Shown here one piece after another: positions 30,006-38,968 of a DNA stretch of 64,000 bases (within the stretch, counting starts at the first letter, position 1; every line of letters begins with the position of its first letter). The stretch spans positions 1-64,000 of the forward strand of contig JASJDP010000014.1 in assembly GCA_030065095.1 (NCBI GenBank). The letters run 5' to 3'. Source of the DNA: Rhodobacter sp. (GTDB taxonomy: Bacteria > Pseudomonadota > Alphaproteobacteria > Rhodobacterales > Rhodobacteraceae). A program made the translations under genes and the position numbers. The notes under the pieces are model-generated. The model ran no database searches. It worked only from the letters and a program-made list of their open reading frames with translations, and was not told the origin of the DNA.

Positions 30006-31598
30006 ATGGTGCTGTCCCGATCCCCCGCCCTCAGCGACAGGCAAGGCTTCGACCGGCGCTGGTTTGCGCCCGATCTCGACCGGGTCTATCTGCCCACCAC
30101 GGGCGCAGAGGTTGCCGCTGCCTGGGCCGAGATCGTGGCCAATGGTCCGGGCGGTCCGGGCGCGACGCAGATCACCTGCGGGCGGCACTGCTATGAAAAC
30201 TTCGTCTACCGCGACGAGACGCGCACGATCATCGACGTCACCGGGCTGCGGGATTTCGGCGAAGACCCGGCCTACGGCTTCTATATCGGCGTCGGCTACG
30301 GCAACTGGGACATGTACCGCATCTTCAACAATGTCTACAGCCGCACGCTGCCCGCCGGATCGTGCTATTCGGTGGGGCTCGGCGGCCATATCACCGGCGG
30401 CGGCTATGGCATCCTGTCGCGGCAATGGGGGCTGACCGTCGACCACATGACGGCGGTCGACATCGTGGTCAAGACCGGCCACAAGCCGGAACTGATCACC
30501 GCCTCGGCCAGCGAAAACGCCGATCTCTTCTGGGCGGTCCGGGGCGGCGGGGGCGGCAATTTCGGCATCATCACGCGCTATTATTTCGGTGATCCGCCGC
30601 AGGCGCCGAACCATATGGCGTCGAACGCCTTCACCTTCGACTGGACCGGTGCGGACGGCACTCTGGCGATGACGCTCGACCGTTTCACCGATCTTCTGAC
30701 CGCGTTCGCGGCCTTCAGCGAAACCGGACAGGGCGGGCCGCAGAACGATTTCGACATCTTCCACGGCAATCACAAGGCCGCGGGCTCGATCGTCTGGTCG
30801 TCCTATTCCTTCGACCTTCCGGGCGAGGGCCTAAGCGCGGCGGACCATGCCGCCGCCATGGCCGAGCGCTACGCCGCCAAGCGCGCCATGCTGGCCGATC
30901 TCGCGCCGCTTTCGGAGACCCCCGGACCGATCCTCGGCCATCCCTGGCACGGCAGCGCGCGCCACATCATGCCGCAGTCGGATGACGCCACGCACCGCTC
31001 CTACACGTTCCTCGAAGGTGTCCAGAACGCGAACGGCTCGGGCCCGAACCGATTCGGCAAGTACAAGTCCGCCTATATGAACAAGGCGTTCACGCCCGAG
31101 ATGATCGAGGCCCTTTGGACCGGTTTGCAGATCGTGCCAGACGGCATGGATATGAGCGCCAGCCTGTGCCAGGTCGACAGCTACGGCTGCGCCATCAATG
31201 CCGTCGCGCCTGACGCCACGCCGATCCCGCAGCGCAGCGCGATCATGAAGCTGCAATACCAGACCTATTGGGACAACGCCTGCGGTGTCGGCCGGCAGGA
31301 CCCTGCGCAGACCGCGGCACATGTGAAGTGGATCGACACCATGTACACCGATGTCTACGGCGCCTATGGCGGTTTTCCGGATCCGCGGAACGATTCAGGC
31401 GGCGTGGTCGATGGCTGTTACTACAACTACTGCGACAATGCGCTGGGGGTGAACGGCCAGCCCGATCCCGGGATCGACCACGCGATGTATCTGTATTTCA
31501 AAGAAAACTTCCAGGAGAGGCCGCAGAATCTGCAGTCGGTCAAGGCCAGATGGAACCCCGAGAACTGGTTCAACGGGCCACAGTCGATTCCGATTTAG
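30006..31598 (+). CDS. FAD-linked oxidase of the berberine-bridge (BBE/GOOX-like) family
   Basis: The 530-residue protein has an FAD_binding_4 domain and a C-terminal BBE domain ending in the RWNPENWFNGPQSI motif. The two residues that bind FAD covalently in this family appear conserved: His in GRHCYENFVY and Cys in GSCYSVGLGGHITGGGYG. Such enzymes oxidise sugars or secondary metabolites with O2 and release peroxide. No signal peptide is seen. An AGGAG site lies 9 bases before the ATG. It stands alone, and the family is more usual in actinobacteria and fungi, so it may be an acquired gene. Confidence 0.85.
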   Translation: MVLSRSPALSDRQGFDRRWFAPDLDRVYLPTTGAEVAAAWAEIVANGPGGPGATQITCGRHCYENFVYRDETRTIIDVTGLRDFGEDPAYGFYIGVGYGNWDMYRIFNNVYSRTLPAGSCYSVGLGGHITGGGYGILSRQWGLTVDHMTAVDIVVKTGHKPELITASASENADLFWAVRGGGGGNFGIITRYYFGDPPQAPNHMASNAFTFDWTGADGTLAMTLDRFTDLLTAFAAFSETGQGGPQNDFDIFHGNHKAAGSIVWSSYSFDLPGEGLSAADHAAAMAERYAAKRAMLADLAPLSETPGPILGHPWHGSARHIMPQSDDATHRSYTFLEGVQNANGSGPNRFGKYKSAYMNKAFTPEMIEALWTGLQIVPDGMDMSASLCQVDSYGCAINAVAPDATPIPQRSAIMKLQYQTYWDNACGVGRQDPAQTAAHVKWIDTMYTDVYGAYGGFPDPRNDSGGVVDGCYYNYCDNALGVNGQPDPGIDHAMYLYFKENFQERPQNLQSVKARWNPENWFNGPQSIPI

Positions 31599-31633
31599 GC
31601 ACAATGTGGTCTGTGCCGGATTGAAAACCGTTC

Positions 31634-31677
31634 TGGCCTGGAGCGGACGTTGGCTTTCTGGCGAGAAGCCGCGCCGG
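31634..31677 (+). repeat. Solo left-end remnant of the MITE-like repeat
   Basis: TGGCCTGGAGCGGACGTTGG, then GAGAAGCCGCGCC, match the first about 45 bp of the repeat. The internal and right parts are absent or too diverged to recognise. Confidence 0.6.
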
Positions 31678-31853
31678 GAACTGGGTGGCAACGACTGCTT
31701 GGGCCAAGAAGCGGCTCTTGGCCAGCAACCCGCCATCTCGCGGCGGTTGCGCCCGTGCCGCAAGGGCCGCCGCCCGGCGCCGCGCTTGTCCATCGACCGG
31801 GATGCGAGATGTGCTCTTGCAGCACCTTGCAGGACCGACGTCGCCGCCCGGCG

Positions 31854-32093
31854 TCAGAACGCCTTGAACGTCAGCGTCGTCAGCGACCTCTCAATTCCCT
31901 CGATGTCCAGCAGACGGTCGTTGATGAACTTGCCGATGTCCTCGTCCTTCGGAATATAGAGCTTCAGCAGCAAGTCGAAGTCGCCCGACGTGGAGTAGAG
32001 CTCTGAATGGATCTCCCGCAGGATAATCTCTTCGGCCACGTCGTAGGTCTTGCCTGGACGGCACCTCAGCTGGACGAAAACGCAAGTTGTCAT
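31854..32093 (-). CDS. Stand-alone Lrp/AsnC ligand-binding (RAM) domain protein
   Basis: This encodes 79 residues forming a single alpha-beta RAM domain: [20 protein letters not shown], a central [13 protein letters not shown] strand and a final [10 protein letters not shown] strand, the pattern of the Lrp effector domain. There is no helix-turn-helix. Such proteins assemble as dimers to octamers that bind amino acids and may partner with full Lrp proteins. A GGAGAG site precedes ATG 32093. It is divergent from hisB. Confidence 0.85.
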   Translation of the reverse strand: MTTCVFVQLRCRPGKTYDVAEEIILREIHSELYSTSGDFDLLLKLYIPKDEDIGKFINDRLLDIEGIERSLTTLTFKAF

Positions 32094-32218
32094 CGGGCTC
32101 TCCCTGGCAGGCAACGCCTTGGCACATTCGCCGCGCGCGGCCCATTAATCAAGCGCCTACCTTGGAATGGCCGCGCAGCCTGCCTATAAGGCGCGCGGAC
32201 CATCACGGAGACGCGCCC

Positions 32219-32806
32219 ATGCGCACAGCCAGCATCCGCCGCAAGACGGCCGAAACCGCGATCGAGGTCGACATCGACCTCGACGGTACCGGCGTTTACG
32301 ATATCCGGACCGGCGTTGGATTCTTCGACCACATGCTCGAACAGCTGGCGCGGCATTCGCTGATCGATATGACCCTGCGCGCGGAGGGCGATCTGCACAT
32401 CGACGACCACCATACGGTCGAGGATACCGGCATCGCTCTTGGCCAGGCGCTGACGCAGGCGTTGGGCGACAAGACCGGCATTCGCCGCTACGGCTCCTGC
32501 CTATTGCCGATGGACGACGCGCTGGTGCGCGCCGCTCTGGATCTTTCGGCCCGGCCCTACCTGGTCTGGGGCGTCGAGATGCCGACAACCAAGATCGGCA
32601 CATTCGATACCGAACTGGTGCGCGAGTTTTTCCAGGCGCTCAGCACGCATGGCGGCATCACATTGCATGTCGACGCCCTGCACGGGATCAACAGCCACCA
32701 CATCGCCGAGGCGGCGTTCAAGGCGGTGGCGCGCAGCCTGCGCGACGCGGTCGAGACCGACCCGCGCAAGGCCGACGCGATCCCGTCGACCAAGGGCGCG
32801 CTATGA
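32219..32806 (+). CDS. hisB: Imidazoleglycerol-phosphate dehydratase
   Basis: The 195-residue enzyme dehydrates imidazole glycerol phosphate in histidine synthesis. It is the monofunctional form (no HisN-type phosphatase domain). The manganese-binding repeats [23 protein letters not shown] and [13 protein letters not shown], and the terminal STKGAL, are intact. ATG 32219 follows the sequence CACGGAGACGCGCC. The hisH start is 22 bp beyond the stop. Confidence 0.97.
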   Translation: MRTASIRRKTAETAIEVDIDLDGTGVYDIRTGVGFFDHMLEQLARHSLIDMTLRAEGDLHIDDHHTVEDTGIALGQALTQALGDKTGIRRYGSCLLPMDDALVRAALDLSARPYLVWGVEMPTTKIGTFDTELVREFFQALSTHGGITLHVDALHGINSHHIAEAAFKAVARSLRDAVETDPRKADAIPSTKGAL

Positions 32807-32828
32807 TCCGGAAGGCGGGGCCAAGATC

Positions 32829-33467
32829 GTGCTGACCGTTCTGATCGACTACGAGTCCGGCAACCTGCACTCCGCGGAAAAGGCGTTCCAGCGCATGGCG
32901 CAGGAGGTCGGAGCAGGAGAGGTGATCGTCACCTCCAGCGCCGAGGACGTTGCCCGTGCCGACCGGATCGTGCTGCCGGGCGACGGCGCCTTTCCGGCCT
33001 GCCGCGCGGCGCTCTTTGCCGCCGAAGGCGTCCACGAGGCGATGGACGAGGCCGTACGCGTCAAGGGCCGGCCGTTCCTGGGCATCTGCGTCGGCATGCA
33101 GATGCTGGCCACGACCGGGCACGAATACCAGGATGTCCCGGGGCTCGGCTGGATCGGCGGCGATGTGGTGCGGATCACGCCGTCCGATCCGGCGCTGAAG
33201 GTGCCCCATATGGGCTGGAACGATCTGGTCGTCGACCGGGCGCACCCCGTGCTCGACGGCATCGTGACCGGGGATCATGCCTATTTCGTGCATTCCTATC
33301 AGTTCAGGGTCGCCGACCGCGGCGATCTGCTGGCGCATTGCGGGTATGGCGGCGACATCACCGCCATCGTCGGAACCGGGAACATCGTCGGCACCCAGTT
33401 CCACCCGGAAAAGAGCCAGTCCGCCGGACTGCGCCTGATCGCCAACTTTCTGACCTGGTCGCCATAA
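32829..33467 (+). CDS. hisH: Imidazole glycerol phosphate synthase, glutaminase subunit
   Basis: This 212-residue class I glutamine amidotransferase supplies ammonia to HisF. The nucleophile is in LGICVGMQML and the His/Glu pair in TQFHPEKSQ. I use a GTG start at 32829 (VLTVLIDYESGN); there is no ATG in a sensible place, and the GTG follows a GGAAGGCGGGG tract. It probably forms an operon with hisB. The usual next genes hisA and hisF are missing here; the stop is followed after 37 bp by a repeat copy. Confidence 0.94.
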   Translation: MLTVLIDYESGNLHSAEKAFQRMAQEVGAGEVIVTSSAEDVARADRIVLPGDGAFPACRAALFAAEGVHEAMDEAVRVKGRPFLGICVGMQMLATTGHEYQDVPGLGWIGGDVVRITPSDPALKVPHMGWNDLVVDRAHPVLDGIVTGDHAYFVHSYQFRVADRGDLLAHCGYGGDITAIVGTGNIVGTQFHPEKSQSAGLRLIANFLTWSP

Positions 33468-33504
33468 TGCCCGAAGCGATGTGAGTGGGTCGAAAGGCTA
33501 GCTT

Positions 33505-33736
33505 TGGCCTGGAGCAGGCGTTGACCGGAATCTGAGAAGCCGCGCCATCGCCGACCCGCGGGGAGGCGAAACAAACCTCTGAACGGCTCGATTTATCCCG
33601 GCAAAGTCCGAACGACCTGAATGCGATACGCTCCGCCAGCAAATCGCCTCCCCTTCGGGGCGGGTCGGCGATGGCGCGGCGGCCTTCGGCCTTGATTCCG
33701 CGCCTGAAGACTGGTCGCGAACATCCGCTCCAGGCC
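33505..33736 (+). repeat. MITE-like intergenic repeat, copy 3
   Basis: A full-length 232-bp copy, starting TGGCCTGGAGCAGGCGTTG and ending CCGCTCCAGGCC. It differs from copy 2 at scattered bases and in the left segment after the terminus (GACCGGAATCTGAGAAG instead of GCTGATTAAGCG). It lies between convergent hisH and the DUF2147 gene. Confidence 0.9.
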
Positions 33737-33777
33737 GTGAACCGACAGAACGCGGTTCCGGCAAAACTCGATCCGCC

Positions 33778-34164
33778 CTAGTCGACCCGCTGCCAGATCT
33801 GCGTGCGGCAGATGCCGATGCGGTTGCAAGCCTTGAGGTTCAGCCGATTGCCGTTGGCGACAAGACGCACAGGGAACTCCCTGCGCATCAGAGGCACATA
33901 GACCATGCCCTCGCCGGCATTGCCCTGGGCTTTCACGTCCCGGAGGATGCGCTTGCCGACATTCGGCGTCGTGATTGGCTCGCCGTTCTCGCCGAAGGCA
34001 CGCCGCATCGTGCCGCACAGCAACTCGCCGCACCGTTCGACGACCACATGCGCGGTCCAGCCGTTGTGATCGGGCTCGGTCAGCCAGGTCCCGGCGAGGC
34101 CATCCGCCTGAACAGGGGCCGCGAGCAACGACAGGCTTGCCAGGACCGGCAGGATCGGCTTCAT
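33778..34164 (-). CDS. DUF2147-family secreted protein
   Basis: This is a 128-residue protein with a signal peptide (to about residue 20). The mature part matches DUF2147: GTWLTEPDHNGW, the CGELLCGTMRRAFG segment with paired Cys, and a final ICRTQIWQRV strand. DUF2147 proteins are small beta-barrel-like periplasmic proteins of unknown role. ATG 34164 starts the signal peptide and is preferred over the longer open frame. Confidence 0.8.
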   Translation of the reverse strand: MKPILPVLASLSLLAAPVQADGLAGTWLTEPDHNGWTAHVVVERCGELLCGTMRRAFGENGEPITTPNVGKRILRDVKAQGNAGEGMVYVPLMRREFPVRLVANGNRLNLKACNRIGICRTQIWQRVD

Positions 34165-34267
34165 TCGACCATCCGGAACGACACCCTTCGGATAGCCGCC
34201 ATACTTGGAAAAGGCCCGGTCCGGATGCAATCCGTCTGTGCCGCCGGTGCGTATTCAGCCCCCCGCA

Positions 34268-34663
34268 TCATACCCCGACATCCGGTCCCGGGCAGATCAG
34301 CGGTTCGTCGCTTTGCGCGGCCTCGTAAAGCTGCCGGCCATCGTCGTCGCCCATGAACTTCGCTCCCAGCCGCCCGGCTGCCCTGGTGAAGATCCAGCAC
34401 TGCGGCTCGGGGTTGTTTTCATAGACAAAGCAGATCTGATCACCGGCATCGTACCAGTACCCGTCGCGGCACTGATCGCCGATATAGGCCCAGCGAACCC
34501 GCCGGCCGGGCAGATATTCCTCGACCCCGTAGGGCACGCCACGGTCGATGAATGTCAGAGTCCGGCCCGCGACATAGGCCTCGAATTCGGCCGCCGTCAT
34601 GGGCGTTTCGGCCAGCGCCACGATGGGGGCCGCCAAGGCGGAGAGCAAAAGAGCGATGCGCAT
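34268..34663 (-). CDS. Hypothetical secreted protein
   Basis: This encodes 131 residues: a signal peptide (to about residue 18, ALAE), then a compact domain with Cys in GDQCRDGYWY, DQICFVY and PQCWIF, likely forming disulfides in the periplasm. The opening TPMTAAEFEAYVAGRTLTF pattern recalls small roseobacter periplasmic proteins, but I do not recognise a named family. It lies 103 bp downstream-strand of the DUF2147 gene and in the same direction. Confidence 0.7.
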   Translation of the reverse strand: MRIALLLSALAAPIVALAETPMTAAEFEAYVAGRTLTFIDRGVPYGVEEYLPGRRVRWAYIGDQCRDGYWYDAGDQICFVYENNPEPQCWIFTRAAGRLGAKFMGDDDGRQLYEAAQSDEPLICPGPDVGV

Positions 34664-34733
34664 GCACGCAAACTGGCAGAATGCGGCCGGGCACTCCAGA
34701 CCCGGTCGCGCATCTGTGAGGCGGTGGGCGGGC

Positions 34734-35792
34734 TTACGCCGCCTGTGCGTCCTTCGCCGCCGTCCAGGCCGCCACCCGCGGGTCCATCACCTGTTTCCAC
34801 TTGCGCGGCCAAAGTGCCAGCAACGCCATGGCCGGCAGGCTGCGGGGCAGGATGGGCGCCCGGTCCTCGGACGGCAGGGTCAGCGCGGGGTAGGGCCGCG
34901 CGGGATGCCCGTGATGATCGGAATGCCGCGGCGCGTTCAGCATCATATGGCCGGTGAACCAGTGCGGCGCATTCCACGAATGCTGCGGCCCCACCGGTTC
35001 CAGCCGCCCGTCGGCCAGCCTGCCGCGCCGCAGCCCGTAATGCTGCACATAGTCCGAGATCAACAGTTGCGACTGTGCGAAGGCCGACAGTGCCAGATGC
35101 GCGAGTATCCCGGCCATGCCGCCGATCGCGGCGGCCGCCGCCACGGCCAGTGCAGCCCCCGCAAAATAGACCGCGTAGGGGTTGGTCAACGGGCCGGTGC
35201 GACCGATGGATCGCAGCCGGTCCCGCTCGGCGGTAAGCCCGGCCTTGAACGAGCCGATCCAGGCCCGCCGGGCAAACCGGTAATAGCTCTCGCCCGCGCG
35301 GGCGGAATTGGGGTCCTTGTCGGTCGCGACGAACCGGTGATGCACCAGCGGATGGGCCGAGCTGTGGTGTCCGAAGAGCACCGAAATATAGACCCAGCGC
35401 CCCAGCGCATTCAGCCCGCGCCGGCCACGGTGGATCAGTTCATGGGCGTTGGAATTGCCGACCTGGCCCAGAAACAGCCCTGCCGCCAGAAACAGCCCCA
35501 GCCGTTCCGCGCCACCCAGCCCGGTGCCGCCGGCCAGGGCGTGGACGGTCAGCCCCAGCACCGCAAAATGCGCCAGCGCCAGCACCACGGACAACGCGTC
35601 ATGGGCCGGAAACTCACAGCCGCCCCGGTCGGCCGGGACGGCCCGGGCGATCACTTCGTCCATCATGAAGGCAAAAAGCGTGACATAGAGCAAAGCGGCC
35701 CACACCCCGGCGCCGCCAACCAGCGCCGCCGCCACGATCAGCGGCACGGGCAGCAGGCTGGTGATCGAAAATGCCAGCGCGGCGCGGGTCAT
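34734..35792 (-). CDS. AlkB-type membrane di-iron hydroxylase (alkane 1-monooxygenase family)
   Basis: This 352-residue multi-pass membrane protein carries the histidine boxes of the AlkB family in order: NAHELIHR, HHSSAHPLVHHRF and NAPRHSDHH. These bind the di-iron centre that hydroxylates the end of alkanes or related chains using O2 and electrons from rubredoxin or ferredoxin. No rubredoxin gene is adjacent, so the electron donor is encoded elsewhere. ATG 35792 is chosen (AGGAAAA site upstream). Substrate cannot be stated; homologues in marine bacteria act on medium-chain alkanes or other lipids. Confidence 0.85.
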   Translation of the reverse strand: MTRAALAFSITSLLPVPLIVAAALVGGAGVWAALLYVTLFAFMMDEVIARAVPADRGGCEFPAHDALSVVLALAHFAVLGLTVHALAGGTGLGGAERLGLFLAAGLFLGQVGNSNAHELIHRGRRGLNALGRWVYISVLFGHHSSAHPLVHHRFVATDKDPNSARAGESYYRFARRAWIGSFKAGLTAERDRLRSIGRTGPLTNPYAVYFAGAALAVAAAAAIGGMAGILAHLALSAFAQSQLLISDYVQHYGLRRGRLADGRLEPVGPQHSWNAPHWFTGHMMLNAPRHSDHHGHPARPYPALTLPSEDRAPILPRSLPAMALLALWPRKWKQVMDPRVAAWTAAKDAQAA

Positions 35793-35929
35793 TTCAACGG
35801 GTTTTCCTCTGGCGTCCACCGCTGGTTTCGGTGCAAGAACGGAACTTCTCGCGCAGGCTACCACGACGGTCCAGCGGAAGAATGGCCATTCATGGCCGAA
35901 ATTGAGGGAACTGTGCTGCGTCCGATCCG

Positions 35930-36577
35930 ATGACCGCGATATCGTTCACGATCACCCTGGGACTGCTGGCAGCGTTTGCCTATCTGCCCTCCGCGCCCAG
36001 GCCGCCCACTGCCTGGCGGTCGGTTCTCAAGACGGTCCCGCTTGCAGCTTTTGCCTTGGCCGCCTGGCTGGCCGGCGCCTCGCCGTTTCTGACGGCCGCC
36101 CTTGCGATGTCGGCGCTTGGCGACCTGGCCCTGTCCCGCGAGGGTCGGCCCGCTTTCCTCTACGGCCTTTCCAGCTTTGGCCTGGCGCATCTGTTCTACG
36201 TGCTGGCCTTTACCGCGGCCTCGGATATGGCCCTGTCAGAGGCCTTCTTTCAACAGCCATTGGCCGCCTGCGCCCTGCTCGCGCTGGCGCTCTCGACCGA
36301 GCTTTGGCTGGCGCCCCACACAGGCGGCCTGGCCTGGCCGGTCCGCGGTTACGTCTTGCTGATTGCCGTAATGGGCCTTGCCGCGTTGGTCCTTCCACCG
36401 GGACTCGCCGCCGCCCGGATCGGCGCGGTCCTGTTCATCGCCTCGGATCTGATCCTGGCGCTGCGCCTGTTCCGCCTGCACGAGGGGCATGGCGCCGAGG
36501 CGCCGGCCGCCTGGGCCGTCTGGGTGCTCTACATCGGCGGGCAGGTGCTGATCCTGATGGCCTTTGCCGCACCCTGA
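35930..36577 (+). CDS. YhhN/TMEM86-family lysoplasmalogenase-like membrane protein
   Basis: This encodes 215 residues with about eight hydrophobic segments. The family's conserved acidic sites are visible as SALGDLALS and ASDLILALRLF, expected to lie in the membrane and hydrolyse vinyl-ether lysolipids. In bacteria the physiological role is not established. Start ATG 35930. It is divergent from the AlkB-type gene (137 bp between starts) and 58 bp before ftsY. Confidence 0.8.
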   Translation: MTAISFTITLGLLAAFAYLPSAPRPPTAWRSVLKTVPLAAFALAAWLAGASPFLTAALAMSALGDLALSREGRPAFLYGLSSFGLAHLFYVLAFTAASDMALSEAFFQQPLAACALLALALSTELWLAPHTGGLAWPVRGYVLLIAVMGLAALVLPPGLAAARIGAVLFIASDLILALRLFRLHEGHGAEAPAAWAVWVLYIGGQVLILMAFAAP

Positions 36578-36635
36578 CCCCTTCCAAATGCGGGCCCGAG
36601 CCGCTACCTGATCGATCAAGCCAGTTGGAGCCGCC

Positions 36636-37955
36636 ATGTCGTTCTTCGGAAAACTCAAGGAACGCCTATTCAAGTCGTCGTCAAAGATCGAGGAGGGGCT
36701 CGACGCCATCGTCGCCGAGGGCGGCGATGAAGAGGTCATCGCGGCAGGGACAGGTCCCGACGCGCCTGAGCCCGAGACCCCGCAGGAAGTACCGGTCGTC
36801 CCCGAACCGGCCCCCGCGCCGGAACCCATCCCGGTGCCCGAACCCGAGCCAGCGCCCGCGCCGGCACCCGAACCCGTGCCGGCCCCTTCGCCGGTCGAGG
36901 TACCGTCGCCGACGCCCGCGCCCGAGCCGCCGCCCGCGGAGGTCCCCCCTGCCCCCGCAGAGGTTCCCGACACGCCGCCGCTTGAGACCCCCGTCCAACC
37001 GGAGCCGATGCCGGGCCCCGCACCGTCCGAACTCCCGCCCCTGCAGGACCCCACCGAGCCCCCCGTCGGGGCGGGCCTTCTGGGCCGCCTGCTTCGCCGT
37101 GGGGCGCCACGGACCGTCGTGCGCCGCACCCTTGACGACGACATGCTGGAAAGCCTCGAGGAATTGCTGATCACCGCCGACATGGGCGTGGATACCGCCC
37201 TGCGCGTGACCGCGAACATGGCCGAGGGCCGGTTCGGCAAGAAACTGTCGGTCGATGAGATCAAGGACCTTCTGGCGTCCGAAATCACGCGCATCATGGA
37301 TCCGGTCGCCAAGCCCCTGCCGCTTTACCCAAAAAAGCCGCAGGTGGTGCTGGTCGTCGGCGTCAACGGCTCGGGCAAGACCACGACCATCGGCAAGCTC
37401 GCCAGCCAGTTCCGCGCCGCGGGCAAGTCCGTGGTGATCGCCGCGGGCGACACCTTCCGCGCCGCCGCCGTCGAACAGCTGCAGGTCTGGGGCGACCGCG
37501 CCGGCGTGCCGGTGATGACCGCACCCGAAGGGTCAGACCCCGCCAGCCTCGCCTTCGACGCCATGGCCCGGGCCGAGGCCGAGGGCGCCGACCTTCTGAT
37601 GATCGACACCGCGGGCCGCCTGCAGAACCGGGCCGATCTGATGGAGGAGCTGGCCAAGATCGTCCGCGTCATCCGCAAGCGCGATGAAACCGCCCCGCAC
37701 AACACGCTTCTGGTGCTCGACGCCACCACCGGGCAGAACGCGCTCAATCAGGTCGAGATCTTCCAGAAGATCGCCGATGTCTCGGGACTGGTGATGACCA
37801 AGCTCGACGGCACCGCCAAGGGCGGCGTGCTGGTGGCCCTCGCCGACAAGTTCGGCCTGCCGATCCATGCCATCGGCGTCGGCGAACAGATCGACGACCT
37901 CGCCCCCTTTGACCCCGAGGATTTCGCCAAGGCGCTCACAGGCTTGGCTGCGTGA
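36636..37955 (+). CDS. ftsY: Signal recognition particle receptor FtsY
   Basis: This 439-residue GTPase docks SRP-ribosome complexes at the inner membrane. The N-terminal 145 residues are an acidic, proline-rich A domain with many EP/AP repeats. The NG domain follows: LLGRLLRRG, then P-loop VVGVNGSGKTTTIGKLA, DTFRAAAVEQL, DTAGRLQ, TKLDGTAKGG and GVGEQIDDL. All G motifs are intact. It heads a same-strand series with an EamA gene and yciB, an order seen in relatives. Confidence 0.97.
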   Translation: MSFFGKLKERLFKSSSKIEEGLDAIVAEGGDEEVIAAGTGPDAPEPETPQEVPVVPEPAPAPEPIPVPEPEPAPAPAPEPVPAPSPVEVPSPTPAPEPPPAEVPPAPAEVPDTPPLETPVQPEPMPGPAPSELPPLQDPTEPPVGAGLLGRLLRRGAPRTVVRRTLDDDMLESLEELLITADMGVDTALRVTANMAEGRFGKKLSVDEIKDLLASEITRIMDPVAKPLPLYPKKPQVVLVVGVNGSGKTTTIGKLASQFRAAGKSVVIAAGDTFRAAAVEQLQVWGDRAGVPVMTAPEGSDPASLAFDAMARAEAEGADLLMIDTAGRLQNRADLMEELAKIVRVIRKRDETAPHNTLLVLDATTGQNALNQVEIFQKIADVSGLVMTKLDGTAKGGVLVALADKFGLPIHAIGVGEQIDDLAPFDPEDFAKALTGLAA

Positions 37956-38053
37956 CCGGGACGGCTCCTTCATCCGGCGTCAAATATCCCGAAGGGGCCT
38001 GGAAAGGCAGCGTTCTTCCAGCCGGTCGGATCGGTGCGGCCGATTCGAAATAG

Positions 38054-38956
38054 ATGAGCGCCTGGCTCACCTCTCTCGAGGGCACGCCCGCAGGCGAAAC
38101 CGCGGCCCTGATCCTTGCGCTCGTCGCCGCCATCCTGCATGCCGTCTTCGGCGCCCTGCAGAAGGGCCGGCACGATCCCTGGCTGACCCGCGGCGCCATC
38201 GACGCCAGCTATGGCCTTATGGCCGCGCCGTTCGCATTTTTCGTCGTTCCCTGGCCCGAACCGCATATGTGGCCGATCTTTGCGGGGGCGTTCGCGATCC
38301 ATTTCGGCTACAAGGTCTTTCAGGCCTTCGCCTATACCAAGGGCGCCTACACCGTGGTCTACCCGGTGGTCCGGGGCACCGGACCGCTCTTTGCCGTCAT
38401 CGGTGCCTACCTGATTTTCGGCGAGGTGTTCACCGTCACCCAATGGCTCGGCGTCGCGGTCCTGCTGACCGGCATCTTCGGCCTTGCGGTCTATAACCTG
38501 ATCTTCCTGACCACAGACCGCCAGACGCTGCCCGCCGCGCTGATGCTCGCCGTCCTGACCGGCGGTTTCGTCGCGCTTTACACCACCTATGACGCCTACG
38601 GCATCCGCGCAACGGCGGACCCGTTCACCTTCCTTGCCTGGTTCTTCTTCATCGACGGGATGGCGATGCCGGGCATTGCCTGGCTGCGCTGGCGCGGCAT
38701 GCACGCGCCGCCCGCCTTCGGCCCGCTCGCGGCCCGCGGGCTGATCGGCGGGCTGATCGCGTTTGCCAGCTTCGGCTCGATCATGCTGGCCACGCGCCTC
38801 GACAAGGTGGGCGAGGCCGCGGTTCTGCGCGAAACGTCGACCGTTTTCGCAGCCCTGATCGGCTGGGTGTTCCTGAAAGAGGCCGTCGGCCCCCGCCGGC
38901 TGGTCCTGATGGCCTTGATTGCGCTTGGCGCGGTCATAGTTGAGTTTGGCGGATGA
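38054..38956 (+). CDS. EamA-family (DMT) transporter
   Basis: This 300-residue protein has ten hydrophobic segments in two EamA halves; the second half ends VFLKEAVGPRRLVLMALIALG, a typical repeat end. The gene starts 98 bp after ftsY, and its stop is followed after 12 bp by yciB. The substrate is unknown. It is not close in sequence to the EamA pair at 52-54 kb. Confidence 0.83.
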   Translation: MSAWLTSLEGTPAGETAALILALVAAILHAVFGALQKGRHDPWLTRGAIDASYGLMAAPFAFFVVPWPEPHMWPIFAGAFAIHFGYKVFQAFAYTKGAYTVVYPVVRGTGPLFAVIGAYLIFGEVFTVTQWLGVAVLLTGIFGLAVYNLIFLTTDRQTLPAALMLAVLTGGFVALYTTYDAYGIRATADPFTFLAWFFFIDGMAMPGIAWLRWRGMHAPPAFGPLAARGLIGGLIAFASFGSIMLATRLDKVGEAAVLRETSTVFAALIGWVFLKEAVGPRRLVLMALIALGAVIVEFGG

Positions 38957-38968
38957 AGGAGATCGGCA

